In this document: positions 55,692-64,000 of the stretch, one piece after another
How the letters are laid out: each line of letters begins with the position of its first letter
Numbering within the stretch: position 1 is the stretch's first letter
Assembly: GCF_014250675.1 (NCBI RefSeq)
Contig: NZ_JACHTG010000004.1
Coordinates: forward strand, 1,675,501-1,739,500
DNA length: 64,000 nt
DNA from: Cetobacterium sp. 8H
GTDB lineage: Bacteria; Fusobacteriota; Fusobacteriia; Fusobacteriales; Fusobacteriaceae
Direction of reading: 5' to 3'
Translations under genes and position numbers: made by a program
Notes under the pieces: generated by a model
The model's database searches: none
What the model was told of the DNA's origin: nothing
Seen by the model: the letters and a program-made list of their open reading frames with translations, nothing else

Positions 55692-55718
55692 AAGGAGGAG
55701 CTAATACAGCTCCTCCTT
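55692..55718. terminator. Bidirectional terminator between PTS and methyltransferase genes
   Basis: AAGGAGGAGCT (55692-55702) and AGCTCCTCCTT (55708-55718), perfect 11-base arms with a five-base loop. It overlaps the end of the convergent methyltransferase gene. Confidence 0.88.
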
Positions 55719-57248
55719 TAAGTTTATCTCAAGTTTTTTGTCAAAATAATTATCAATCTCTTTTTGAACCTCTTCCTTATACTCTTCTAATTGTTGTTTT
55801 ACTAAACATTCTACATACAATAACTCTTTTTTATCTTCGGGGTAATATATAGGGCTTTCTTTTAAAGGTGTTGAATAAAACTCTAAATTCTTTCCTTTTT
55901 TCTTTCCAATATAGTTAAACCAATAGAAAAAAGCTTTTGAATTTAGATATCCTAAGAGATAAAATAAATTTATATCCGAAGTTTTCCCTGTCAAATAATA
56001 TATATCTGCACTTCCATAAAACTCTTTATCTGTATAAGCAAAATTATTTGTTTTACAACGTTGACGAACTATTATTTTAGGTTTTATAAAAATATCTTCA
56101 TCTCTTGCCCACTGAAGCTCCCACCAATTAATTCTCTCATAAGCTACTTCTCTTCTTTTAGAAAGAAGTTGTTTAAACTCTTCTAAATATTCAAAAGTTG
56201 TTTCATTTAGCTTACTCTTAGCATTCAAGTATAATATCCAAAAAGGAGGAGTTTCTGTTATATGGTATTTTCCTATGTCTCTATTCTTGTAAAATGGTTT
56301 TAAATATTCTTTAAACTTTTCTTCATACTCTTTAAAAACAAAGACTTTATCTGCTCCACTAACTATCCCTTGATTTACATTTACTAAATCTCCCAACCTA
56401 AAATTACCTTTATCTCGAATTTTATTTATACTTTCCTTCCACATAGGTGGAATTAAAACTATTTTGTTATGCTCTTTTGTAAAGATACTACTTTGTTCAA
56501 CATTATACTTATTTTCATCCTCTATAACTTCAATTATTTTTTCATCTCCATTTTTTATCCATGAAAAAATAACGTTATGTTGTCCCATTGCATCTTTGAA
56601 TATAGAATAACTATAGTTTTCAATTCTAAAAAATTCTCCTTCTTTTTTTAATTTATCCCTCAAATTTTCTGCACTATCCGCTTTAAGCCAATAATTTGTT
56701 GTCAGATAAACTAAAATTCCTTTATCTTTTAAAATATCTATACCTTTTTCTATAAAGAAATAAAAATAATCCATCTTAGGCTGATAATACTTTTTCCCAA
56801 AATTGGTTTCCTTTATATTTTGAAATACTTCTTTATGATTTTTCTCACCTAAGTATGGTGGATTTCCAAGTACAATATCGTATCTTTTATCTATACTTTC
56901 ATAAAGCGAATCACATCTTTTTATATTTAATTCACCTTGAATTTTGTACTCAAAAAAAAGAGCAGCAGCTCTTTTTTTAAATAATTCCAAAGCTTTTTCA
57001 TCTATATCATAACCTGTAATCCATTTTTCATTATATCTATATTCTCCGTGAAGTTGTTTAGAAATCTTTAAAAGCTCTTCTAAAATTGCTAATAAAAGAT
57101 TTCCTGATCCACACGAGATATCAATTACTCTAATTTCATCTATTTTTTCTTTAGAAAAGTTTTCTAAGTATTTTTCTATAGCTATCTTAGCAATACTTAT
57201 CGCATATTGCTCTGGGGTATATATTTTATAATTGTAGTCACCTTTCAA
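55701..57248 (-). CDS. Orphan adenine-specific DNA methyltransferase (TaqI/Eco57I-like)
   Basis: A 515-residue N6-adenine DNA methyltransferase. SAM-binding motif I is DISCGSGN (43-50) and catalytic motif IV is NPPY (129-132), followed by MDYFYFFIEKGIDIL and YLTTNYW. The C-terminal half (from about 270) resembles the TaqI-like target recognition domain (VNQGIVSGADKVFV, IIVRQR, YYLTG). No restriction endonuclease gene is adjacent and no nuclease motif was seen in this protein, so it looks like an orphan methylase. It is packed four bases from scpA in a housekeeping operon, unlike a mobile restriction system. Confidence 0.85.
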   Translation of the reverse strand: MKGDYNYKIYTPEQYAISIAKIAIEKYLENFSKEKIDEIRVIDISCGSGNLLLAILEELLKISKQLHGEYRYNEKWITGYDIDEKALELFKKRAAALFFEYKIQGELNIKRCDSLYESIDKRYDIVLGNPPYLGEKNHKEVFQNIKETNFGKKYYQPKMDYFYFFIEKGIDILKDKGILVYLTTNYWLKADSAENLRDKLKKEGEFFRIENYSYSIFKDAMGQHNVIFSWIKNGDEKIIEVIEDENKYNVEQSSIFTKEHNKIVLIPPMWKESINKIRDKGNFRLGDLVNVNQGIVSGADKVFVFKEYEEKFKEYLKPFYKNRDIGKYHITETPPFWILYLNAKSKLNETTFEYLEEFKQLLSKRREVAYERINWWELQWARDEDIFIKPKIIVRQRCKTNNFAYTDKEFYGSADIYYLTGKTSDINLFYLLGYLNSKAFFYWFNYIGKKKGKNLEFYSTPLKESPIYYPEDKKELLYVECLVKQQLEEYKEEVQKEIDNYFDKKLEINLKEELY

Positions 57249-57251
57249 TAG

Positions 57252-57929
57252 TTACCTCCTAAAGAGTTTCAAACCATTTTCACCCTCTATTAATATTATT
57301 CCATCTCTGTATAAATCTAAAATTGCTAAAAACATATACACTAAATGAGTCCTATTTTCAGCTCTTCCAAATATCTCTTCTATTTTTTTCTCAGAGGTAT
57401 ATAAAATAACTTTTATTCTATCCATCTCTTCTTTCAATGAATATCTCTTTTCCAATTCTATCTCTAAGAATTCCTCTTCTTTCGGAAGGTATTTAACATA
57501 ACTATTAAATACATCTTGTAATTTTAGAGTTGTTAAATCAAACTCTTTTGGTATATTCTTAGTTATTTTTCTTCCTTCACCTCTTGAGTATGAAATATTA
57601 TATTCACATTCAATTTCAGAAATCACATGTGCTACTTCTTTGAAAACTTTATAATCCTCTAATCTTCTCTTTAAATCTTTTTCTTTTTCTACCTCTTTTT
57701 CTACACTTAGTATTGAAAAAGCCTTTATTTCTAACAATTCTGAAGCAATTTCTAAAAATTCAACTTTAATATTTAGATTATCTGTCTTTGCTTTTTCTAT
57801 ATATAAAATATACTCGTCTATTATCTGAGAAACTTTTATTTCAGATATCTTCATCTTTTTTTTCTCAATCAAGTGTAGTAGAAGGTCTAATGGCCCTTCA
57901 AAATTATCTATTTTTAATACTATTTCCAT
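57252..57929 (-). CDS. scpA: Segregation and condensation protein A
   Basis: Kleisin subunit that bridges the SMC heads in bacterial condensin. The 225-residue protein begins with the family motif FEGPLDLLLHLIEKKKM. It has a helical N-domain, a charged linker, and a C-terminal winged helix with FLAILDLYRDG. Partner SMC is encoded at 7269-10784. The usual neighbour scpB is not present. The start overlaps the end of ribF by 26 bases. Confidence 0.93.
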   Translation of the reverse strand: MEIVLKIDNFEGPLDLLLHLIEKKKMKISEIKVSQIIDEYILYIEKAKTDNLNIKVEFLEIASELLEIKAFSILSVEKEVEKEKDLKRRLEDYKVFKEVAHVISEIECEYNISYSRGEGRKITKNIPKEFDLTTLKLQDVFNSYVKYLPKEEEFLEIELEKRYSLKEEMDRIKVILYTSEKKIEEIFGRAENRTHLVYMFLAILDLYRDGIILIEGENGLKLFRR

Positions 57930-58863
57930 TATTTATTCCTTTGATTTTATTTTTCCAATTCAAAACATCATTTTTTATAGTCTCTTTCAACTCTTCCATT
58001 GAATTAAACTTTTTTTCCTCTCTCAAAAATTCCATTAAAGAAACATATATTTTTTTCCCATAAATATCTTTTTCAAAATCTAATATATGAACCTCTATAC
58101 TTCTTTCATCTGGTTTTAATGTTGGATTTTTTCCAATATTAATAACCGCATGCCAAAATTTATCTTCACCTTCTATTCTAACCTTCCCACCATAAATTCC
58201 AAAAGGAGGATAAATTTTATTTAAAATTTTAAGATTGGCTGTTGGAAATCCCATAACTCTTCCTAATTTTCTTCCATGAACAACCTCTCCAATAACAAGA
58301 AAAGGTTGCCCTAAAGACCTGTTAGCTATATCTAATTTTCCTAGAGCTAGCATCTCTCTTATAAAAGTTGAACTTATAACTTGATCTTTTAATTTAATTG
58401 CTTCTATTACATTTATTTTTATATCATCTTTTTGCCCGAAATTTTTTAAATTTTCAATACTTCCCCTTCCACCTTTACCAAAAGAAAAATTGAATCCTAC
58501 GAACACCTCTTTAGCATTTAAAATATCTCTTAGTATTTCATCTACAAACTCCTCTGGTGTCTTGTTAGAGAACTCTTTTGTAAAAGGCTGCATAATTAAA
58601 TAGTCTACCCCTAAAGATTCTATTATGTGCTTCTTTTCCTCTAAAGAATTTATTAGTTTTGGAGCATTAGTTCTATTAGTTACCTCCATAGGATGGTTTA
58701 AAAATGTAAATACAACCGATTTCCCACCTTTTTCTTTAGCTTTTTTTACAGCTCTAGAAATAAGCTCCCTATGTCCCATATGTATCCCGTCAAACGCTCC
58801 GATAGCTATGTAAGTATCTTTAAATTTTTCATCAGTAAGCAAAATATCTTCTACTATTTTCAT
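57904..58863 (-). CDS. ribF: Bifunctional riboflavin kinase/FAD synthetase
   Basis: Converts riboflavin to FMN and FAD. The 319-residue protein has an N-terminal FAD synthetase domain (AIGAFDGIHMGHRELI, about residues 21-36; SSTFIREML) and a C-terminal riboflavin kinase domain (GRKLGRVMGFPTANL from about 195). FMN and FAD made here would serve the several flavoproteins in the window. It overlaps scpA and follows whiA by 11 bases. AAGGGAGTACGAG precedes the ATG. Confidence 0.96.
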   Translation of the reverse strand: MKIVEDILLTDEKFKDTYIAIGAFDGIHMGHRELISRAVKKAKEKGGKSVVFTFLNHPMEVTNRTNAPKLINSLEEKKHIIESLGVDYLIMQPFTKEFSNKTPEEFVDEILRDILNAKEVFVGFNFSFGKGGRGSIENLKNFGQKDDIKINVIEAIKLKDQVISSTFIREMLALGKLDIANRSLGQPFLVIGEVVHGRKLGRVMGFPTANLKILNKIYPPFGIYGGKVRIEGEDKFWHAVINIGKNPTLKPDERSIEVHILDFEKDIYGKKIYVSLMEFLREEKKFNSMEELKETIKNDVLNWKNKIKGINNGNSIKNR

Positions 58864-58874
58864 CTCGTACTCCC

Positions 58875-59777
58875 TTAGGCCTCTCTTCCTTTTTCTAAAA
58901 GTTCGTTATATATCTCTTCTATTCTTCTAAATCTATTTCTTATTCCTGACTTTGATATTCCTATTATTTCTCCTAGTTCTTGCAAAGACGCTTCTGGATT
59001 TTCAAGTCTTAAAAAAGCGATCTCTTCAAGAACAGGGCTTAATTCTTGAAGCCCAATCTCTCTTCCTATTAGGTTTATCATTATTATCTGTTTTCTTGCG
59101 GTGTCTAAAGTCTTAGTTTCGTTAGCCACTTCCCAATTCATTTCTCTTATAGTTTTATTTTTCAAATCTTTTATCATTGTTGTTTCTTCATAGTTATAAA
59201 ACTCTTTCATAGAACCGATTAAAACAATTATATCCATGATATCCTCAGCATTTCTCATATAAACTAAGGGTTTATTTCTTTTGATAGTTTTATACACTCT
59301 TTTCCCCATTTTTATCAAAAGATTATATAATTCTTCAGCAAGCTCTTCACTGTCTATAAAAAAATCCAAAGCATATTCTTTCTCTGGAGATTTTATATAA
59401 CCACATCCTAAAAACATCCCCCTTATAAAACCCTCTTCTACTTTTTCACTAGCCTTTTTTCCATTACATCCATACTCTAAAAGCTTTTCAATGAATGACT
59501 TAAAGCCTGGCTGAGCAGGTATTGTTATAACATATATATTATGTTCTCCAAATTTTTTACTTTTAGAATATTTAATGAAAATTTTAAGAGATGTCAATTC
59601 TTTTAAAATAGCATAAACTCTCTCAGCTATCTCTTTATTTTCTAATTTTAATTCTATGCTATTATCCTTAATTGAATGTTTTAATAAGAGCATTGCTCTT
59701 ACCTCTGCATACTTTTCCTCTTCAACTAATTTATAACGATGTAGTATCTCGTTTTTTACTTTATAAGTATACGACAC
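58875..59777 (-). CDS. whiA: DNA-binding protein WhiA
   Basis: A 300-residue WhiA-family protein with an N-terminal LAGLIDADG-type domain (GFIRGMFLGCGYIKSPEKEY at about 105-125) and a C-terminal helix-turn-helix (ASLQELGEIIGISKSGIRNR). WhiA is typical of Gram-positive bacteria, where it affects division and chromosome segregation; its occurrence here fits Fusobacteriota. It starts with GTG at 59777, eight bases after GGAGGA. It lies between polA and ribF, not with the usual rapZ/yvcK neighbours. Confidence 0.93.
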   Translation of the reverse strand: MSYTYKVKNEILHRYKLVEEEKYAEVRAMLLLKHSIKDNSIELKLENKEIAERVYAILKELTSLKIFIKYSKSKKFGEHNIYVITIPAQPGFKSFIEKLLEYGCNGKKASEKVEEGFIRGMFLGCGYIKSPEKEYALDFFIDSEELAEELYNLLIKMGKRVYKTIKRNKPLVYMRNAEDIMDIIVLIGSMKEFYNYEETTMIKDLKNKTIREMNWEVANETKTLDTARKQIIMINLIGREIGLQELSPVLEEIAFLRLENPEASLQELGEIIGISKSGIRNRFRRIEEIYNELLEKGREA

Positions 59778-59785
59778 TGTTCCTC

Positions 59786-62464
59786 CTATTTTGTTTCAGA
59801 CCAATTCTCTCCAATAGAACTATTTACTTCTAATTTTACTTTTGAAAACTTAATGCTTTCTTTCATTATTTTTTCTATTAAATCTTTATATTCTAAAGCT
59901 TTTTCTTTTTCAACTTCAAATATAAGTTCATCATGAACTTGTAAAAGCATATGAATATCATTTTTATCTTTTAGAACATCATAAAGATTTATCATAACTT
60001 TTTTTAGAATCTCTGCTGCAGTTCCTTGAATAACCGTATTTACAGCCATTCTTTCAGCTTGACTTTTTATAACTCTATTTTTCGAATTGATTCCTTCAAT
60101 TATTCTTTTTCTTTTAAAATACGTTTCTACATATCCGTGCTCTTCTGCATACATTATTATCTCTTTCTCTAAATGTTTAACAGATGGATATTGATCAAAA
60201 TACCTACTGATATATTCCGATGCCTCTTTAGGACTTATCTTTAATTCTTGAGATAATCCAAAAGCTGTTTTCCCATATATTATACTGAAATTTACCGTTT
60301 TAGCGGCGTCTCTTTGCTCTCTTGTTACCTCTTCATCTATATCTAGCTCAAATAATTTTCTCGCTGTTAAACTATGAAGATCTTGATTTTCTGCATAAGC
60401 TTTTATTAGACTTTCATCTTGTGATATCTCTGCTAGAACTCTTAGTTCTATTTGAGAGTAATCTATACCTAATAAAACATGATCTGTTTCTGCTATAAAA
60501 CCTCTTCTAATTTTCATTCCTTCCTCTGTACGTACTGGTATATTTTGAAGGTTTGGATCTGAAGATGACAGTCTTCCTGTTGCTGTTCCAGTTTGATTAA
60601 ATGTTGTATGTAATCTATTATTTTCATCCACCATTTTAGGTAATGGATCCACATATGTTGATTTTAACTTACTCAATCTTCTATATTCTAAAATTGATTC
60701 CGCTATTTCATGCCCTTGCTCTCTCAACTTTTCTAAAACTTCACTATCTGTTGAAAAACCTGTCTTTGTTTTTTTAACAGGTGGAATATTTAAATTTAAA
60801 AATAAAACTTCTCCTAACTGTTTTGGAGAATTTATATTGAACTCGCCACCAGCTATTTCATATATTTTTTCAGTTAATTGATTTAATCTCAACTCTAACT
60901 CTTCACTATAATTAGAAAAATATTCTGGTGATATTTTTATTCCTTCGTTTTCCATGCTAGCTAAAACTTTTATAAGAGGCATCTCTATCTCTTGTAAAAC
61001 TTCTAAAAGATTATTATTTTCAAGTTCTTTTAAAAGTTCAGGATAAGCTACTAACATCCCTCTTGTTCTTTTTACTAAAAATTTACCATAATCTTCATTT
61101 GATAATTCTAAAACTTTAGTTTTAGCAAAAACTTCCGTATATTTTTCTATATCCTCTTCAATTACATTTTTTAACATAACTTCAATCTCTTCTCTAGTTT
61201 GGGAAGTTAAAAGATGATATGCAAGCATTGTATCTAAATCCATATTTTTTATATCATATCCTTTTCTTAAAATATTTTTAAATCCATATGATATAAATTT
61301 GATATCTGAAGTTAAAACTTTTTTTAAACTATCTTTGCTAAGATCATCTTCTAACGGAAGATAGTAATCTTTATTTTTTATAGATACTGCCAATCCTTTT
61401 TCACCTAAATAAAGAAATGCTTTTTCATCAATTCTTTTTAAAAGTTTTTTTTCTATCTCTGTTCCTACTAAAACTTCAAATGCTTTTTCTTCTTCTATCT
61501 CAACCGGTGCTTGGAAGCTAAAAAGACCAAGTTGCATTCCTTCTGACATTTTTGATGTATTATTTATTACTGGAGTTTCTGCTCCATTTTCTAATCCCAT
61601 CTTTTTTATTAAAGACTTAAACTCTAGTTTTTTAAATAGTTCTAAAAGTTTTTTATCGTCCTCTTTATATTTCAATTGCTCTTCTGTGATATTTAAAGGA
61701 ACAATCTCTATTGTAGCTAAATCACGACTCATAAAAGCCAACTCTTTATCTTCAACCAGATTGGTAACCAATGATTTTCCAATACCAGGTAATTCTGTTA
61801 AAGAGTCTATATTTTCATAAATCCCTTCTAAATTCCCATATTTTTCTAACATAGGTACTGCTTTTTTTGTTCCAATTTTTCTAACACCAGGGATTCCATC
61901 ACTTGTATCACCTATAAGTCCGAATAGATCTGGAATCATATTTGGTTTTACACCTAATTGCTCGACAACATCCTCTTCAGTTCTCAATACTTTAAGTCCA
62001 CCACCATCTCCTTTTCCAAGAAGAGCTATATTTATATTTTTATCCAATATTTGAGAGAGGTCTTTATCTCCAGTTATAACATAAGTTTCTATCCCCTTAG
62101 CACTTAGCTCTTCAGCTAAACTTCCTAAAACGTCATCTGCCTCATATCCATCTATTTTAAATCTTTCGATCCCAAAACAATCTAAAAGTTCTTCTATTCT
62201 AGGAATTTGAACAACTAGATCTTCTGGTGCCGCATCTCTTTTTGCTTTATATTCTTTATACACTTCACTACGTCTAAGTGTTGACCTTTTTACATCAAAT
62301 GCCGCTCCAATATAATCTGGCTCAAACTGATTTATTATACTAAGAAGAGTATTTACGAATCCATAAACAGCTCCTGTCGGTTCATTTTTTGTTTTAAAAT
62401 TTAAATTTCCATAAAAGGCTCTATACATTATTGCACTAACGTCTAATAAAACTGCTTTTTTCAT
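59786..62464 (-). CDS. polA: DNA polymerase I without functional proofreading motif
   Basis: 892 residues. The N-terminal 5' nuclease domain (about 1-290) has GYEADDVLGSLA and ITGDKDLSQ. The middle domain (about 320-490) keeps the exonuclease fold position but lacks the acidic DxE motif I (the place reads AFLYLGEKGLAVS), so proofreading is probably absent, as in Bacillus. The polymerase domain (about 500-892) has LGIDYSQIELRVLA, KTVNFSIIYG and the catalytic HDELIFEV. The ATG at 62464 is chosen because GGAGAGGGG precedes it; the frame is open to 62497. Confidence 0.95.
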   Translation of the reverse strand: MKKAVLLDVSAIMYRAFYGNLNFKTKNEPTGAVYGFVNTLLSIINQFEPDYIGAAFDVKRSTLRRSEVYKEYKAKRDAAPEDLVVQIPRIEELLDCFGIERFKIDGYEADDVLGSLAEELSAKGIETYVITGDKDLSQILDKNINIALLGKGDGGGLKVLRTEEDVVEQLGVKPNMIPDLFGLIGDTSDGIPGVRKIGTKKAVPMLEKYGNLEGIYENIDSLTELPGIGKSLVTNLVEDKELAFMSRDLATIEIVPLNITEEQLKYKEDDKKLLELFKKLEFKSLIKKMGLENGAETPVINNTSKMSEGMQLGLFSFQAPVEIEEEKAFEVLVGTEIEKKLLKRIDEKAFLYLGEKGLAVSIKNKDYYLPLEDDLSKDSLKKVLTSDIKFISYGFKNILRKGYDIKNMDLDTMLAYHLLTSQTREEIEVMLKNVIEEDIEKYTEVFAKTKVLELSNEDYGKFLVKRTRGMLVAYPELLKELENNNLLEVLQEIEMPLIKVLASMENEGIKISPEYFSNYSEELELRLNQLTEKIYEIAGGEFNINSPKQLGEVLFLNLNIPPVKKTKTGFSTDSEVLEKLREQGHEIAESILEYRRLSKLKSTYVDPLPKMVDENNRLHTTFNQTGTATGRLSSSDPNLQNIPVRTEEGMKIRRGFIAETDHVLLGIDYSQIELRVLAEISQDESLIKAYAENQDLHSLTARKLFELDIDEEVTREQRDAAKTVNFSIIYGKTAFGLSQELKISPKEASEYISRYFDQYPSVKHLEKEIIMYAEEHGYVETYFKRKRIIEGINSKNRVIKSQAERMAVNTVIQGTAAEILKKVMINLYDVLKDKNDIHMLLQVHDELIFEVEKEKALEYKDLIEKIMKESIKFSKVKLEVNSSIGENWSETK

Positions 62465-62500
62465 TTTTTCCCCTCTCCATATTTTTTCATTCTTCATTTC

Positions 62501-62506
62501 ATTATA
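62501..62506 (-). promoter_or_regulatory. Extended -10 promoter of polA
   Basis: Minus strand TGGTATAAT with TATAAT at 62501-62506, and a TTGAAA 15 bases further upstream. The same ATATGGTATAAT block occurs before pcrA. Confidence 0.55.
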
Positions 62507-62572
62507 CCATATACTCTAGATTTTCAAAAAAAATTATTTAATAAAACAATATTAATTTCTTGCATTTTCTGT

Positions 62573-62578
62573 TATAAT
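62573..62578 (+). promoter_or_regulatory. Extended -10 promoter of ssb
   Basis: TGTTATAAT with TATAAT at 62573-62578, 35 bases before the ssb start; the -35 region is poor. Confidence 0.55.
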
Positions 62579-62613
62579 TTAGGCGTTATTATTTAAATTT
62601 ATAGGAGGTAATT

Positions 62614-63039
62614 ATGAACCTAGTTGTTTTAATAGGACGTTTAACTAGAGATCCTGAACTTAAGTTCGGTCAAAGTGGTAAAGCATACTCTAAATTTAGT
62701 TTAGCTGTTGACAGACCTTTTGCTAAAGGTGAAGCTGATTTTATAAACTGTGTTGCTTTTGGAAAAACTGCTGAACTTATAGGTGAGTACTTAAGAAAAG
62801 GAAGAAAAGTTGCCATCAATGGTAAACTTCAAATGAATAGATATGAAGTTAACGGTGAAAAGAGAACTTCTTATGATGTTGTTGTTGACTCTATGGAGTT
62901 TATCGAAGCTAGAGGAGGAGATAGTTCTTCTGAATTCTCAGCTCCTGCACCATCTTACGCTGCTCCAAAGGCTGCTGAATCATCTCAAGGTGATTTTAGC
63001 CCATCATCATCATTTGATGAAGACGAATTTCCGTTCTAA
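62614..63039 (+). CDS. ssb: Single-stranded DNA-binding protein
   Basis: A 141-residue SSB with an OB-fold (residues 1-105: MNLVVLIGRLTRDPELKF, FINCVAFGKTAE, KVAINGKLQMNRYE). A flexible Ser/Ala/Pro linker and the acidic C-terminal tip DEDEFPF, which recruits repair and replication proteins, complete it. Single gene, divergent from polA, with AGGAGG before the start. Confidence 0.96.
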   Translation: MNLVVLIGRLTRDPELKFGQSGKAYSKFSLAVDRPFAKGEADFINCVAFGKTAELIGEYLRKGRKVAINGKLQMNRYEVNGEKRTSYDVVVDSMEFIEARGGDSSSEFSAPAPSYAAPKAAESSQGDFSPSSSFDEDEFPF

Positions 63040-63057
63040 TTATTAAAATTTAATTTA

Positions 63058-63141
63058 AAACTACTAGGGGTGCCTATAATATAGGCTGAGATTTTACCCT
63101 TAGAACCTGATCTAGTTAATACTAGCGTAGGGAAGTAGTTT
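63058..63141 (+). promoter_or_regulatory. Thiamine pyrophosphate (THI-box) riboswitch
   Basis: The conserved TPP aptamer elements occur in order: ACTAGGGGTGCC (P1/P2 start), GGCTGAGA (63083-63090), ACCCTTAGAACCTGATCTAG and TAGCGTAGGGAAGTAG closing P1. It precedes tenA by about 95 bases and is followed by a terminator, so TPP should stop transcription of tenA and the ABC genes after it. Confidence 0.95.
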
Positions 63142-63169
63142 ATATCTACACTTTTTTTGTGTATATATT

Positions 63170-63204
63170 AGCTATTTTCTTATTTTAAGAAAATAGCTTT
63201 TTTT
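63170..63204 (+). terminator. TPP riboswitch terminator
   Basis: AGCTATTTTCTTA (63170-63182) and TAAGAAAATAGCT (63186-63198) form a 13-pair stem followed by T7. Confidence 0.88.
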
Positions 63205-63236
63205 ATTTATAACTTTTTTAAATACTAGGAGGAATC

Positions 63237-63890
63237 ATGAAATTTACACAAGAGCTTTATATCAATGCTAAAGATATCTGGGATACATATTATACCCATC
63301 CATTTGTAGATGAACTTGGAAAAGGAACTTTAAGTAAAGAAAAATTTAAATTCTATATAATACAAGACTACCTGTATTTATTAGAATATGCAAAACTCTT
63401 TGCTTTAGGAGTTATTAAAAGTAAGTCTGAATATGATATGAAACAATTTGCAAATCTAACTGATGGAATACTTAATTCTGAAATGGGTATACATAAGGTT
63501 TATATGGAAAAACTAAATATTACCAATGAGGATATTGATAATCATAGACCAACTCTTGATAACACTTCATATACAAGTTATATGCTTGCTGTTTCTCACT
63601 CTGGTGATATTAAAGAGATTGCTGTAGCTGCTCTTTCATGTATGTGGAGTTATAAAATGATTGGTGATAAGTTAAACGAAACTTATGGATGCAATCACGA
63701 ATTCTATGGTGAATGGATTAAAACATATTCATCTGATAGATATAGCTCTTTAAATGATTGGAATTTAGAACTTGTTGAAAAGCATACGAAATATATAAGT
63801 GAAGATGATAGAGCCCATCTTATAAATATATTTAGAAATTGTAGTATCTATGAATATAAGTTTTGGGATATGTCTTACAAAGGAGCTTAA
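63237..63890 (+). CDS. tenA: TenA-family aminopyrimidine aminohydrolase (thiaminase II)
   Basis: A 217-residue all-helical protein that salvages the pyrimidine moiety of degraded thiamine. The catalytic Cys lies in AALSCMWSYKMIG and a conserved Glu in CSIYEYKFWDMSY. FIIQDYLYLLEYAKLFALG is the typical N-terminal region (FYIIQDYLYLLEYAK). It is controlled by the upstream TPP riboswitch. It is followed after one base by an ABC ATPase gene, which suggests uptake of a thiamine precursor such as HMP together with salvage. Confidence 0.94.
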   Translation: MKFTQELYINAKDIWDTYYTHPFVDELGKGTLSKEKFKFYIIQDYLYLLEYAKLFALGVIKSKSEYDMKQFANLTDGILNSEMGIHKVYMEKLNITNEDIDNHRPTLDNTSYTSYMLAVSHSGDIKEIAVAALSCMWSYKMIGDKLNETYGCNHEFYGEWIKTYSSDRYSSLNDWNLELVEKHTKYISEDDRAHLINIFRNCSIYEYKFWDMSYKGA

Positions 63891-63891
63891 T

Positions 63892-64000
63892 ATGAATATA
63901 CTTAATATTAAAAATCTTACATTTGGTTATAAGAATAACGGTTCTCATAATTTAATTATTCAAGATCTTTCTCTGAAATTAGATAAAAATGAATTAATAT
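63892..64000 (+). CDS. ABC transporter ATP-binding protein, 5' end only
   Basis: The first 36 codons from the ATG at 63892 read MNILNIKNLTFGYKN and continue into LIIQDLSLKLDKNELI, the standard start of an ABC ATPase before its Walker A. It is cut by the window end. Placed one base after tenA under a TPP riboswitch, it is probably the ATPase of a thiamine-precursor importer (ThiZ-like). Confidence 0.8.
   Translation, partial: MNILNIKNLTFGYKNNGSHNLIIQDLSLKLDKNELI

Noticed and set aside
55701-57248. Type IIG restriction-modification enzyme
   Set aside because: Length of 515 residues and absence of a nuclease domain before or after the methylase do not fit a fused restriction enzyme.

Overview
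The window is AT-rich bacterial DNA with tightly packed genes, mostly on the minus strand, in operons of 2 to 15 genes separated by hairpin terminators. It combines a Gram-negative outer-membrane toolkit (lpxC, fabZ, lpxA, lpxI, lpxB, lpxK, msbA, TolC/RND efflux, an outer-membrane usher-like protein) with genes of Firmicute flavour (pcrA, whiA, scpA, smc, bifunctional ribF, NusG domain II protein, S4-domain YlmH-like protein, TPP riboswitch-tenA). That mixture, with LpxI rather than LpxH and very low GC, points to Fusobacteriota (Fusobacterium/Cetobacterium-like). The genus cannot be fixed from the sequence alone.

Layout. 1-4400: envelope and isoprenoid genes (rseP fragment, tmk, dxr, cdsA, uppS). 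4500-20140: a long minus-strand run starting at pcrA and passing through the lipid A pathway (lpxC-fabZ-lpxA-lpxI-lpxB-msbA), rph-rdgB, smc, lpxK, an unknown gene, a PTS IIA gene and nadD. 20250-30000: pssA, a symmetric divergent promoter, an S4-domain gene with a molybdopterin-binding gene, then a minus-strand group of housekeeping genes ending with psd at its upstream end. 30000-39650: mgsA, pncB, dtd, an RND efflux triad, an FMN-dependent alpha-hydroxyacid oxidase-like gene with tpx.

39770-52210 is the most unusual part. A class I cyclic-di-GMP riboswitch with an overlapping intrinsic terminator precedes an eight-gene minus-strand operon: chaperone-like, pilin-like, (internal terminator), second chaperone-like, outer-membrane usher-like, two small secreted proteins, a 1820-residue secreted protein with three divergent tandem modules and a C-terminal pilin-like domain, and finally a complete EAL phosphodiesterase. 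I read this as a chaperone-usher-type surface fibre with a giant tip adhesin. Its expression is sensed through c-di-GMP, and the last gene can degrade that same signal. I am not aware of a described system of this make-up in Fusobacteriota; the family assignment is by organisation and motif pattern, not by a search.

52200-64000: a DUF368/PopT-type lipid-carrier transporter beside a degenerate Mu-type transposase-like protein, a glucose-type PTS IICB gene, an orphan adenine DNA methyltransferase, scpA, ribF, whiA, polA, ssb, and a TPP-riboswitch-controlled tenA followed by the start of an ABC transporter gene. No rRNA, tRNA, CRISPR array or intact insertion sequence was seen. No gene-free stretch exceeds 300 bases; the longest (51948-52219) holds the c-di-GMP riboswitch and its promoter.
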